From contig DJXC01000232.1 of assembly GCA_002449575.1 (NCBI GenBank), positions 1 through 12,855 on the forward strand: 12,855 nt of DNA, in the 5' to 3' direction. A model generated the notes under the pieces. That model worked only from the letters and a program-made list of their open reading frames with translations, ran no database searches and was not told the DNA's origin. Position numbers and translations under genes: made by a program. The stretch is from Ruminococcus sp. UBA7014 (GTDB lineage: Bacteria > Bacillota > Clostridia > Oscillospirales > Ruminococcaceae). Below are positions 1-5,554 of this stretch, piece after piece; position 1 is the stretch's first letter, and every line of letters begins with the position of its first letter.

Positions 1-3
1 AAT

Positions 4-282
4 ATGAAAAAGACAATTGAAACATGGACAGAGTACTGGAATCTCGGCGGAGAACATACGGTTCTTGTTCTGATTATCAGGAAGAAGAAAGGAAAGCTGA
101 CCCGTGAGGAAGTCAAGGAAGCCTGCATGGAGTATGAATGGGCTTACTGGCTGGAACTGATTGACGGACGGGGAGAATTTGACGGGGAAGAAGCTTTCGA
201 TATGTACTCCAATCCGGAAACATTAGCTTGTGACTATGCGTACTGTGTGAAAATGGAATATGCGGAGTTTGGCAGAAAATGA
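4..282 (+). CDS. Small hypothetical phage protein (92 aa)
   Basis: I do not recognise this protein. It is an acidic, Trp/Tyr-rich polypeptide with a basic stretch near residues 26-36 (RKKKGKLTREE) followed by an acidic second half; no signal peptide or membrane segment is seen. The ATG sits at the very edge of the window, so no ribosome binding site can be inspected and the true start may lie upstream. It has the character of the small accessory proteins that end phage early/replication modules, and is followed closely by other small same-strand genes. Coding status is supported by an open frame with plausible protein composition and good packing with its neighbours; function is unknown. Confidence 0.75.
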   Translation: MKKTIETWTEYWNLGGEHTVLVLIIRKKKGKLTREEVKEACMEYEWAYWLELIDGRGEFDGEEAFDMYSNPETLACDYAYCVKMEYAEFGRK

Positions 283-369
283 ATGGAAAGTACAAGGTAT
301 TGTGCTGAACTTTCAACAATGTTTCAACATGGTGTGGAAATAATCAGAAAAGAGGTGATAGTAGCATGA
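283..369 (+). CDS. Possible 28-aa micro-ORF bridging two small genes
   Basis: An ATG lies directly after the TGA of the preceding gene and opens a 28-codon frame. Its TGA (367-369) overlaps the ATG of the next gene (366-368) in an ATGA arrangement. The exact fit is suggestive, but the only purine-rich site upstream (GGAG at 264-267) is about 15 nt from the start, too far for a good ribosome site. The peptide (begins MESTRYCAEL) matches nothing I know. It may be chance. Confidence 0.25.
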   Translation: MESTRYCAELSTMFQHGVEIIRKEVIVA

Positions 370-557
370 ATTTGAAAGCTCTGCTGGAAAAGACAAGTGC
401 TTTTCAGAAAGTTGAAATATTTTACAGAAGCAATGAAAAATGCGGAACAGCAGGCAGTCTTCTTGAAAATCTCGGTAAAGACTGGCTGGAAAGTCAAGTG
501 CTGGAAATTAAGGCTGATTTTTCAAAATTGATGATTGAAATTGGAAATCGTGCATGA
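366..557 (+). CDS. Small hypothetical phage protein (63 aa)
   Basis: Unrecognised 63-residue protein. The start is well supported by an AGAGGTGATA ribosome binding site at 351-360. The sequence is Lys/Glu-rich and probably mostly helical, with one Cys (CGTAG) near residue 22 and no membrane segment. It lies between two other small unknown genes transcribed in the same direction, consistent with a phage early operon. Nothing in the sequence points to a specific function. Confidence 0.7.
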   Translation: MNLKALLEKTSAFQKVEIFYRSNEKCGTAGSLLENLGKDWLESQVLEIKADFSKLMIEIGNRA

Positions 558-599
558 TTTAGGAAACGCTGCGAAAATGCAGCAGAACGGAGTAAAGAA

Positions 600-875
600 A
601 TGACCAAAAGAGAACTTTATAATTTTCAGGAACGTCTTGAAAGAGAAAAGTATGATTTTGTCGGCAGTGACATTGCTTTCAGCTTTGCTATTCGTGAAAA
701 TGCCGAAACAATTCACGTTGGAGCAGGGGCAGGGAAAGAACTGGCAGTGCTTACACTGGCACAGCTTCTCGATTTGTATCTGTTTGGAGTGCAGGACAAG
801 AAGCGTGTCACACCGGAACACTTTGCAGAAAGCATTAAGGAACAATTAGTCAGATACATGAAAGCCCATATTTAA
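600..875 (+). CDS. Small hypothetical phage protein (91 aa)
   Basis: Unrecognised 91-aa protein starting at ATG 600 behind GGAG (589-592, 7 nt spacing). It has a charged helical N-terminus (MTKRELYNFQERLEREK), a central hydrophobic/Gly-rich part (HVGAGAGKELAVLTLAQLLDLYLFGV) and a charged helical C-terminus. GAGAGKE is not a credible P-loop because no Walker B or NTPase context exists in so short a protein. An alternative ATG at 637 in another frame is a shadow. The gene closes this transcription block: its stop codon runs into the A-tract of an intrinsic terminator. Confidence 0.72.
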   Translation: MTKRELYNFQERLEREKYDFVGSDIAFSFAIRENAETIHVGAGAGKELAVLTLAQLLDLYLFGVQDKKRVTPEHFAESIKEQLVRYMKAHI

Positions 876-919
876 AAAAAAGTCCGTTCCGGTGATTTAG
901 GGACGGACTGTCTATTTTG
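874..919 (+). terminator. Intrinsic terminator, possibly bidirectional
   Basis: A 10-bp stem (881-890 with 900-909, one G-U pair) closes a 9-nt loop. It is followed by a T-rich tail (TCTATTTT) and preceded by an A8 tract at 874-881, which would act as the U-tract for minus-strand transcripts. It separates the small-gene block from the integrase. Confidence 0.8.
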
Positions 920-922
920 TCA

Positions 923-940
923 TGATAATAAGTATTATCA
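923..940. promoter_or_regulatory. 18-bp palindrome upstream of integrase
   Basis: TGATAATA (923-930) and TATTATCA (933-940) are perfect inverted repeats separated by AG. The palindrome lies between the terminator and the integrase ribosome site (950-959). Its size and symmetry fit a dimeric repressor operator or a recombinase arm/core site, but the sequence alone cannot decide. It lacks the GC-rich stem and T-tract of a terminator. Confidence 0.5.
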
Positions 941-963
941 GACGAAAAAAGAGGTGAAAAGGC

Positions 964-1782
964 ATGAAAAGTGAGCCTGATTTGGATGGCTTCAAGCTAT
1001 TTTTACAGGAAGAAGAGCGAACTTCAAATACAATTCGGAGCTATCTTTATTCTGTCAAGGCATTTTTCAAAGACCATCCAGAGCTGACAAAGCAGGAAGT
1101 TATTGCATGGAAGGCAGAACTCTCTCAGAGCTATCCTGCCAGTACGGTTAATCTTAGATTGAATGCTATCCGACAATACGCTGTTTTCAAAAATATTCTT
1201 CTTCCGGTCAAGCTGATGAAAGTGCAGATGATTTTTAATGTGGAGAATGTTATCACAGATGAACAGTACCATCATCTGATGTACTGCCTAAAAGCAGACG
1301 GAGAAATGCAGTGGTACTATAATATTCTGATTCTCGCTAAGACCGGAACACGAATTTCAGAAGCTGTCAGGCTGAAAAAGGCTGATGTTATACATGGATA
1401 TGCTATTATGTCTTCTAAAGGAAAAGTCCGGACAGTCTTATTTCCAACTTCTCTTCAAGAGGACCTGAGAGAGTATCTTCTCAGATTGGAGAATCAGGAA
1501 TACTTATTGCAGTCAACCCGATGCAGAGGACAAAAGCCCATAGCTTGCCGTGCTTTTCATCATGCTCTACAGCGATTTGCTGAACGCTATCAGATACCGC
1601 CAGAAGTCATGCATCCGCATTCGTTCCGGCATCATTTCGGTGTCAAGGTCATGCAGAAAACAAATGATATTTCTTATGTTGCTGATTTAATGGGACATTC
1701 CAGCATCAGCACAACAAGAAGATATACACAACAGTCTGTCAGTCAGCAGCAGAAAAAGCTGGATTCTGCTGTTGATTGGTGA
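964..1782 (+). CDS. Tyrosine recombinase/integrase
   Basis: Phage-integrase-family site-specific recombinase of 272 aa, close to XerC/D length and shorter than large phage integrases with an arm-binding domain. Residues about 1-85 look like the helical core-binding domain (SNTIRSYLYSVKAFF). Residues about 95-272 form the catalytic domain, with the expected R-K-H-R-H-Y set: R130 in TGTRISEAVRL, K152 or K154 in SSKGKVRTV, H219 and R222 in HPHSFRHHFG, H245 in LMGHSSISTT, and nucleophile Y254 in RRYTQ. The start is set by AGAGGTGAAA at 950-959. It would catalyse integration/excision at att sites or resolve multimers. It is transcribed in the same direction as the head genes and sits between small genes and the late regulators rather than at a conventional lysogeny-module edge. 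The downstream radical SAM gene starts 17 nt after its stop, so the two are probably cotranscribed. Confidence 0.95.
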   Translation: MKSEPDLDGFKLFLQEEERTSNTIRSYLYSVKAFFKDHPELTKQEVIAWKAELSQSYPASTVNLRLNAIRQYAVFKNILLPVKLMKVQMIFNVENVITDEQYHHLMYCLKADGEMQWYYNILILAKTGTRISEAVRLKKADVIHGYAIMSSKGKVRTVLFPTSLQEDLREYLLRLENQEYLLQSTRCRGQKPIACRAFHHALQRFAERYQIPPEVMHPHSFRHHFGVKVMQKTNDISYVADLMGHSSISTTRRYTQQSVSQQQKKLDSAVDW

Positions 1783-1799
1783 AAAAAGGAGAATCACTA

Positions 1800-2744
1800 A
1801 TGGAAAAAATGTTATCTATCATTACTAATTTCGGATGCCACTACACCTGCTCTTATTGTGTAGTGAAAAAGACAGGCATTCACATTCCAGAAACAACAAC
1901 AGAATCGCTTGATTTACTGCTTGATATATATCAAAATGGCGACTACAAAGGTATATCTGTATCCGGAGGCGGCGACCCTATGCACGAATACGAAAAGCAC
2001 ACTGATTACTATAATAAGTTATTTTCGATATGTTCTGAGAATCATATTCCACTGGAACTGCATACGTCCTACATTAGAGATGGTCTGCCGTATTCTCACT
2101 TTAACTTGATAGCATTCCATCTGACTAACACGGAGGACATCTTAAAAGTAAATGCTTTGAACTGCGGTTCTGCTACAAAACGCATTGTATTTGTAGTAGA
2201 CAAGAACTTTACAGAGCAGAAAATCGATGATATTTATGATATATATTTATGTTGCTATGATATTTTACAACTCAGTTTCAGACAAATGATTCTCCCTGAT
2301 TATTCAGCAGCGTATTACTGCCATAATTATCTAAAAGAAGGACATAAGCTTGAAAAATGGCATTATATCGAACAATGTGATTATAATACCTATTTTGTGA
2401 ATGGAAAAACAGCAGACAGGTACGAAGATTTTCGCATTGTGAAAGATAATTCTGACAAAGGAGATGTTCAGACAGTTCTTCCGGTAATTGATATTGAAAG
2501 TAATGACTTCGGCTGCATCTTGACAGCAGCTGTTAGATATAGCTTAGGCAGAAAAACATATATGCCAAGTCTGGTGACAAGCTTTATCAGCCCGTTCCTG
2601 CCTTATTTGAGTGATAACACGGTTCAGAATTTACAGAAAGATATTTCAGAATGCGGAAGTTATGGTGATGATTGCGATATTCAGACGTGGAAAGAGTTTT
2701 TGACTGATATTATGGCGGAAGTCAGAAAGAGAGGTATCATGTAA
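1800..2744 (+). CDS. Radical SAM protein
   Basis: A 314-aa radical S-adenosylmethionine enzyme. The cluster motif CHYTCSYC gives the canonical CxxxCxxC (C13, C17, C20), which binds the [4Fe-4S] cluster. SGGGDP at residues 55-60 resembles the GGE-type SAM-binding motif after strand 2. ATG 1800 is preferred over the in-frame TTG at 1776 because AAGGAG (1786-1791) is spaced 8 nt from 1800, and the longer form would overlap the integrase. The C-terminal half holds further cysteines (including C174, C193, C239, C285, C292), but I see no clear SPASM or ferredoxin-type pattern. The local GC is low (35% in 2041-2340, hand count), below that of the head genes, consistent with separate acquisition. The substrate is unknown: it does not look like QueE, NrdG activase or a viperin. 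It is followed directly by the 257-aa gene, suggesting a functional pair. Confidence 0.9.
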   Translation: MEKMLSIITNFGCHYTCSYCVVKKTGIHIPETTTESLDLLLDIYQNGDYKGISVSGGGDPMHEYEKHTDYYNKLFSICSENHIPLELHTSYIRDGLPYSHFNLIAFHLTNTEDILKVNALNCGSATKRIVFVVDKNFTEQKIDDIYDIYLCCYDILQLSFRQMILPDYSAAYYCHNYLKEGHKLEKWHYIEQCDYNTYFVNGKTADRYEDFRIVKDNSDKGDVQTVLPVIDIESNDFGCILTAAVRYSLGRKTYMPSLVTSFISPFLPYLSDNTVQNLQKDISECGSYGDDCDIQTWKEFLTDIMAEVRKRGIM

Positions 2745-3518
2745 ATGAAAGATTTTGAGTTAATTACAAATTTGAAATGGGAATTTGATGTAAGTTTTCC
2801 GGAAGCAAATCAAAATTATCAGGAAATATTGAAATTAGAGCAACTTCTGATAAGCAGCAGTATCCCATATAGGAAAGAACGGCTGTTCGATGGCTGGAAA
2901 ATAACCTATTTTTCAGGAAAAGAAGAAATCTCGGATGTAATAGAACATTTTGGAAGCCGTTATTCTGATAAAGATTTACTTGAAATTATGCATAGTGAAT
3001 TATTATGCAAATGCGAGTTTCTGAATCTGATAATTGACAATGGGAAGCTTTTTGCTTCACCAGTAGCACAAGGGTATAGAGCAATTGATACATGGCTGCT
3101 CTGGTCAATGGATTTCCATAGCAGAAGCTTAGAATTTAACACAGGTGGTTACATGAGAACATGGAGAGAGATTTTGCGGAGGGAGTTTCCAACAAAGCTG
3201 CATCTGGAAGTTTGCAGAGTAGTGAAAACTGCCTATGACCTTGCTGTTTGCGGAATGAATTATCAAAAATCCCCTGAAAACTTTGAATACATGAGTGGGT
3301 ATGACTTGACTTTTCTTTCTGTTGCTGCTGTCATTGTCGGAAAGGCTGATTTCTTTTTAGCTCTTACGAAATATCAGGGCAGGAAGCATCTGATGAGCTA
3401 TGTTCTGGACATTCTGATTCCCTTTGCTATTGCAAAAGAACAGCATGAAATACAGCTTCTTCTGACTGATTACAAATATAGAAACGGGATTTTCAGAAGA
3501 AATAAATTGCATTTATAA
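2745..3518 (+). CDS. Hypothetical protein paired with radical SAM gene (257 aa)
   Basis: The start codon follows the radical SAM stop codon with zero spacing; AGAGAGG at 2728-2734 is a reasonable ribosome site, so the two are likely translationally coupled. Residues about 25-82 (LEQLL...IPYRKERLFDGW...ISDVIEHFGS...DLLEIM) resemble, from memory, a short uncharacterised family common in Firmicutes phages and conjugative elements. The remaining 170 residues are not familiar: they are rich in aromatic and Cys residues (C88, C90, C157, C169) and mostly helical, with a hydrophobic but not convincingly transmembrane segment near 187-200. Possible roles are a partner, substrate carrier or regulator of the radical SAM enzyme; this is inferred from adjacency alone. 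No catalytic motif is seen. Confidence 0.82.
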   Translation: MKDFELITNLKWEFDVSFPEANQNYQEILKLEQLLISSSIPYRKERLFDGWKITYFSGKEEISDVIEHFGSRYSDKDLLEIMHSELLCKCEFLNLIIDNGKLFASPVAQGYRAIDTWLLWSMDFHSRSLEFNTGGYMRTWREILRREFPTKLHLEVCRVVKTAYDLAVCGMNYQKSPENFEYMSGYDLTFLSVAAVIVGKADFFLALTKYQGRKHLMSYVLDILIPFAIAKEQHEIQLLLTDYKYRNGIFRRNKLHL

Positions 3519-3527
3519 ATGAAAATA

Positions 3528-3556
3528 TTGACAAAACGACTGCTTTCTGGTAAAAT
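3528..3556 (+). promoter_or_regulatory. Strong sigma-A-type promoter for the 84-aa gene
   Basis: TTGACA (3528-3533) is separated by exactly 17 bp from TAAAAT (3551-3556), with an extended -10 TGG at 3548-3550. A start site near 3563 would leave a leader of about 30 nt before the TTG at 3596. It begins only 9 nt after the preceding gene's stop, so the following gene has its own promoter. Confidence 0.8.
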
Positions 3557-3595
3557 AAATGGAAAAGAACTTTTGTTCGGGAAAGAGTGATTGTT

Positions 3596-3850
3596 TTGAA
3601 AAAATTTGTAAAAGTGACTGACAATTACAGCAAGTCAGAAGATAATTTCACAGATGAATTTTTGGTGCAGGAAGAATTGATTCCAGTAAAGAATCTTATC
3701 AAAATTTACAAGTACAAAGGCGGTAAGCCAATTTTAGCTTATTTGTGGCAAGACCCAGCAAATGGTCTGTGCAGAGAGTGGTTTCAGGTTTTCCATAACG
3801 AAAAGCAGAGAGATACCTTGTTTGACAAACTGACAAGGCAGCTTTGCTAA
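3596..3850 (+). CDS. Small hypothetical protein in own transcription unit (84 aa)
   Basis: Unrecognised basic-to-neutral protein beginning KKFVKVTDNYSK. I prefer TTG 3596 as start because GTGAT at 3587-3591 lies 4 nt upstream, the arrangement seen before the mazF, scaffold and capsid genes here; the alternative GTG at 3587 has no good ribosome site. There is no membrane segment. Aromatic residues cluster in the second half (YLWQDPANGLCREWFQVFH). It is flanked by a near-consensus promoter and a perfect-stem terminator, so it forms a single-gene unit, the typical form of a prophage moron (lysogenic conversion, superinfection exclusion or anti-defence genes). It could also be a regulator of the downstream mazF operon, but it does not resemble a known MazE-type antitoxin. 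Function unknown. Confidence 0.75.
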   Translation: MKKFVKVTDNYSKSEDNFTDEFLVQEELIPVKNLIKIYKYKGGKPILAYLWQDPANGLCREWFQVFHNEKQRDTLFDKLTRQLC

Positions 3851-3864
3851 TGCTGCATCTATCG

Positions 3865-3898
3865 TTCCGGAACTGTTTTTTAGTTCCGGAAATTTTGC
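3865..3898 (+). terminator. Intrinsic terminator after the 84-aa gene
   Basis: Perfect 10-bp inverted repeat TTCCGGAACT (3865-3874) / AGTTCCGGAA (3882-3891) with a 7-nt loop (GTTTTTT), followed by a short T-rich tail (ATTTT then GCTGTCT). It isolates the 84-aa gene from the mazF operon. The tail is somewhat weak, so some readthrough is possible. Confidence 0.75.
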
Positions 3899-3936
3899 TG
3901 TCTAAGTGACAAAAGGTGACATCCGAACAAAATTTA

Positions 3937-3965
3937 TTGACTATTCTAAACAGATATTGTATAAT
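3937..3965 (+). promoter_or_regulatory. Strong sigma-A-type promoter of the mazF-DUF1492 operon
   Basis: TTGACT (3937-3942), 17-bp spacer, perfect TATAAT (3960-3965). The predicted transcription start near 3972 makes ATG 3977 nearly leaderless and supports ATG 4001 as the translation start of the toxin gene. A short direct repeat (AAGTGAC / AGGTGAC, about 3905-3920) lies just upstream and might bind a regulator; this is speculative. Confidence 0.82.
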
Positions 3966-4000
3966 AATTACATGATATGCTGTATTTAGAGGTGAGCTGG

Positions 4001-4354
4001 ATGTACCGGAGATTAAAACGAGGCGATGTGGTCATGATTGACTGCGGCAAAGTTGTTGGTTCAGAACAAGGCGGAATCAGACCAGCAGTTGTCGTTCAAA
4101 ATGATGTTGGAAATAAGCATTCTCCTACAACAATAGTAGCGATGGTGACTTCTCAGGAAAAGCCTAATCTCCCGACACATGTCCGGATACATGGTAAATT
4201 TAGAACGCCTTCCTGTGTTCTTTTGGAACAAGTCAGGACAATTTCTCTCGGACGAGTAACAAAATATTTGTTTTCCCTGAATAGATTTGACATGATGCGG
4301 ATTGATGCAGCTCTGAAAGTAAGTCTTTCACTTGAAAGGGAGATGAAAAGATGA
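4001..4354 (+). CDS. MazF/PemK-family toxin (mRNA interferase-like)
   Basis: A 117-aa protein matching the MazF/PemK endoribonuclease fold in length and motifs: RGDV at 8-10, VVGSEQGGIRPAVVVQNDVGNKHSPT at 18-43, VAMVTS at 46-51, LPTHV at 57-61 and LLEQVRTI at 74-81. R27 and T50 occupy the positions of the catalytic Arg and Thr of Bacillus subtilis MazF, so it is probably an active mRNA interferase. The start is ATG 4001, with AGAGGTGAG at 3988-3996; an in-frame ATG at 3977 is too close to the predicted transcription start. No MazE-like antitoxin is recognisable beside it. It is first in an operon with DUF1492-type regulators, the next gene overlapping its stop by ATGA. It may be an orphan, use a novel antitoxin (the 63- or 84-aa proteins are candidates), or have been co-opted in phage gene control. 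Confidence 0.9.
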   Translation: MYRRLKRGDVVMIDCGKVVGSEQGGIRPAVVVQNDVGNKHSPTTIVAMVTSQEKPNLPTHVRIHGKFRTPSCVLLEQVRTISLGRVTKYLFSLNRFDMMRIDAALKVSLSLEREMKR

Positions 4355-4740
4355 CTGACGAACAGAAGAAAAAAGTAAACTGGCTCAGCAGGGCAGAAGC
4401 GAATGAAGACTATATTGCTGTTCTTAAATTACAGATAGCTAGAGAGAAAGATGCTGCCCTTTTGCTGCTTGAACCGGAACTGATACAAAAAGTAGAAGAC
4501 AGTATTCAGGAACAGACAGAAAAAATTGCTGAATTAGTTGATGTTCGGTATGAAATCAGAAAAGCTATCTCCAGCATTCATGACCCTGAACTGGAAGCGA
4601 TTTTAGTCAGGCGATACCTGTTATACGAAACCGTTCCGGAGATTGCACGGCAAATGTTTTTTACCGTCCGGACAGTCCAGCGGAAACATCTCAAGGCATT
4701 GGAAAAAATCACCATACCACAGTTTGGAGGCTGCCTATGA
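4351..4740 (+). CDS. DUF1492/ArpU-like sigma-region-4 regulator, copy 1
   Basis: A 129-aa protein with an N-terminal charged coiled-coil (residues about 10-70, starting VNWLSRAEANEDYI) and a C-terminal helix-turn-helix like sigma-70 region 4 (about 85-122: EAILVRRYLLYETVPEIARQ, then VRTVQRKHLKALEKI). This architecture is that of the DUF1492/RinA-ArpU group of phage late-transcription regulators, which lie just upstream of packaging/head genes. ATG 4351 overlaps the mazF stop (ATGA) and has AAAGGGAG at 4335-4342. It is paralogous to the gene at 4932-5375: both carry the x-WLxRA opening, the (I/V)RYEIxxAISS linker and the YETxxEIA helix. DNA binding and late-promoter activation are inferred from family context. 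Confidence 0.82.
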   Translation: MTDEQKKKVNWLSRAEANEDYIAVLKLQIAREKDAALLLLEPELIQKVEDSIQEQTEKIAELVDVRYEIRKAISSIHDPELEAILVRRYLLYETVPEIARQMFFTVRTVQRKHLKALEKITIPQFGGCL

Positions 4741-4928
4741 TTTCTTTGAAAATTGATAATGACCGGATAGATGCTAAAATACATGGCTCTGATGAAATTG
4801 TGATAGACGAGCTTTCTACTGCTGTCGTCCGGATATTGACCGCACTGGAAGAAGATGGAGGCAGACCAGTAAGAGAAATACTTGGTGTGCTTATTCTGCA
4901 TATGCTGTCCAAATCACAGCAGGATTGA
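4737..4928 (+). CDS. Small hypothetical protein between regulator paralogs (63 aa)
   Basis: Unrecognised 63-aa protein with a strong start: GGAGG at 4726-4730, ATG at 4737 overlapping the previous stop (ATGA). The N-terminal half could form beta strands (MISLKIDNDRIDAKIHGSDEI, acidic); the C-terminal half is helical and amphipathic (ELSTAVVRILTALEE, ILGVLILHMLSKS). Its place inside the mazF-DUF1492 operon makes it a candidate co-regulator or an unconventional antitoxin for the MazF-like toxin, by position only. Confidence 0.72.
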   Translation: MISLKIDNDRIDAKIHGSDEIVIDELSTAVVRILTALEEDGGRPVREILGVLILHMLSKSQQD

Positions 4929-4931
4929 GCC

Positions 4932-5375
4932 TTGGATTTCGCACAGACACAGAAAGTTCTCTGGCTGAACAGAGCGTTTCATGCGGATAAGAAAGCAAAA
5001 GCACTGGAAGCAAAGGCAGAATATGACCGAAGCATTGCAGAACGACTTACCCGCAGCTGTTCCGGAACAGGCGGAACGGCTTCAGAGAACAGTACAGAGG
5101 ATGCTCTTATCCGGCTTGCAGAAACAGAACGTCTGCTGCATGAAGAACTTCAGAAGCTGGTGCAAATCAGATATGAAATCACATTAGCAATCAGTTCTGT
5201 AGATGATATTGATATGCAGGCAATATTGATGCTGCATTTCCTTGCCTATGAGACTTTTGAAGAAATTGCTGAAAAGCTGAACTACAGCAGAGCAACTATC
5301 ATGAGAAAATATAAAAAGTCACTTGAAAAAATGATATTGAATGATACTCTAAAATGTGATAAAATAGTAGTATAA
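4932..5375 (+). CDS. DUF1492/ArpU-like sigma-region-4 regulator, copy 2
   Basis: A 147-aa paralog of the gene at 4351. It uses TTG 4932 as start, 3 nt after the preceding stop, with AGGA at 4921-4924; no in-frame ATG occurs before about residue 95, so a TTG start is needed to keep the conserved VLWLNRA opening. The coiled-coil part is interrupted by a Ser/Gly/Thr-rich low-complexity insert (about 42-54, CSGTGGTASENST). The C-terminal HTH (LMLHFLAYETFEEIAEKLNY, then SRATIMRKYKKSLEKM) is close to copy 1. It is last in the operon and is followed by an intrinsic terminator just before the portal gene, so it is well placed to act on a late promoter. Alternative: the HTH could serve as a small-terminase-like DNA-recognition domain, which I consider less likely. 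Confidence 0.82.
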   Translation: MDFAQTQKVLWLNRAFHADKKAKALEAKAEYDRSIAERLTRSCSGTGGTASENSTEDALIRLAETERLLHEELQKLVQIRYEITLAISSVDDIDMQAILMLHFLAYETFEEIAEKLNYSRATIMRKYKKSLEKMILNDTLKCDKIVV

Positions 5376-5423
5376 AGTTATGTGCAGTGCAGGCATTGAC
5401 TTTCCCCTCTTTAATTTTTTGTG

Positions 5424-5462
5424 AAGCATCGGAAGAAATTCCGGTGCTTTTGTGTTTATTTT
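5424..5462 (+). terminator. Intrinsic terminator of the mazF-DUF1492 operon
   Basis: An 11-bp stem with one G-U pair (AAGCATCGGAA 5424-5434 / TTCCGGTGCTT 5439-5449) capped by a GAAA tetraloop and followed by a T-rich tail (TTGTGTTTATTTTTG). It closes the regulator operon and puts the head genes under separate control or antitermination. Confidence 0.85.
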
Positions 5463-5468
5463 TGTGAT

Positions 5469-5486
5469 GGGGGGGAGAGTACCCCC
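5469..5486. other. G7/C5 GC hairpin in the portal leader
   Basis: Seven Gs (5469-5475) and five Cs (5482-5486) flank AGAGTA, giving a short all-GC hairpin. It lies in the 179-nt gap between the regulator operon and the portal gene, the only sizeable non-coding space of the late region. It could be part of a packaging (cos/pac) site or a leader structure; the sequence does not tell. No sigma-A promoter is visible in this gap. Confidence 0.3.
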
Positions 5487-5554
5487 TTGCTGGAAGCCTC
5501 TGGACTACCACCGCTCACTGCTCAAATTTCTGCGCAAAGGAGACTGCGACTGCT

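Noticed and set aside
600..875. P-loop NTPase from GAGAGKE
   Set aside because: The protein is 91 aa with no Walker B or other NTPase motif; the Gly run is more likely structural or chance.
1776..1799. Earlier start (TTG 1776) for the radical SAM protein
   Set aside because: It overlaps the integrase stop and would put the AAGGAG ribosome site inside the coding region; ATG 1800 is ideally spaced.
1800..2744. Naming the radical SAM protein as QueE, NrdG activase or viperin
   Set aside because: Only the general CxxxCxxC and GGGDP motifs are visible; size and the remaining sequence do not match these families well enough, and no partner genes of those pathways are nearby.
3977..4000. Earlier ATG 3977 for the MazF-like toxin
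   Set aside because: It lies about 5 nt after the predicted transcription start with no ribosome site; ATG 4001 has AGAGGTGAG and gives normal MazF length.
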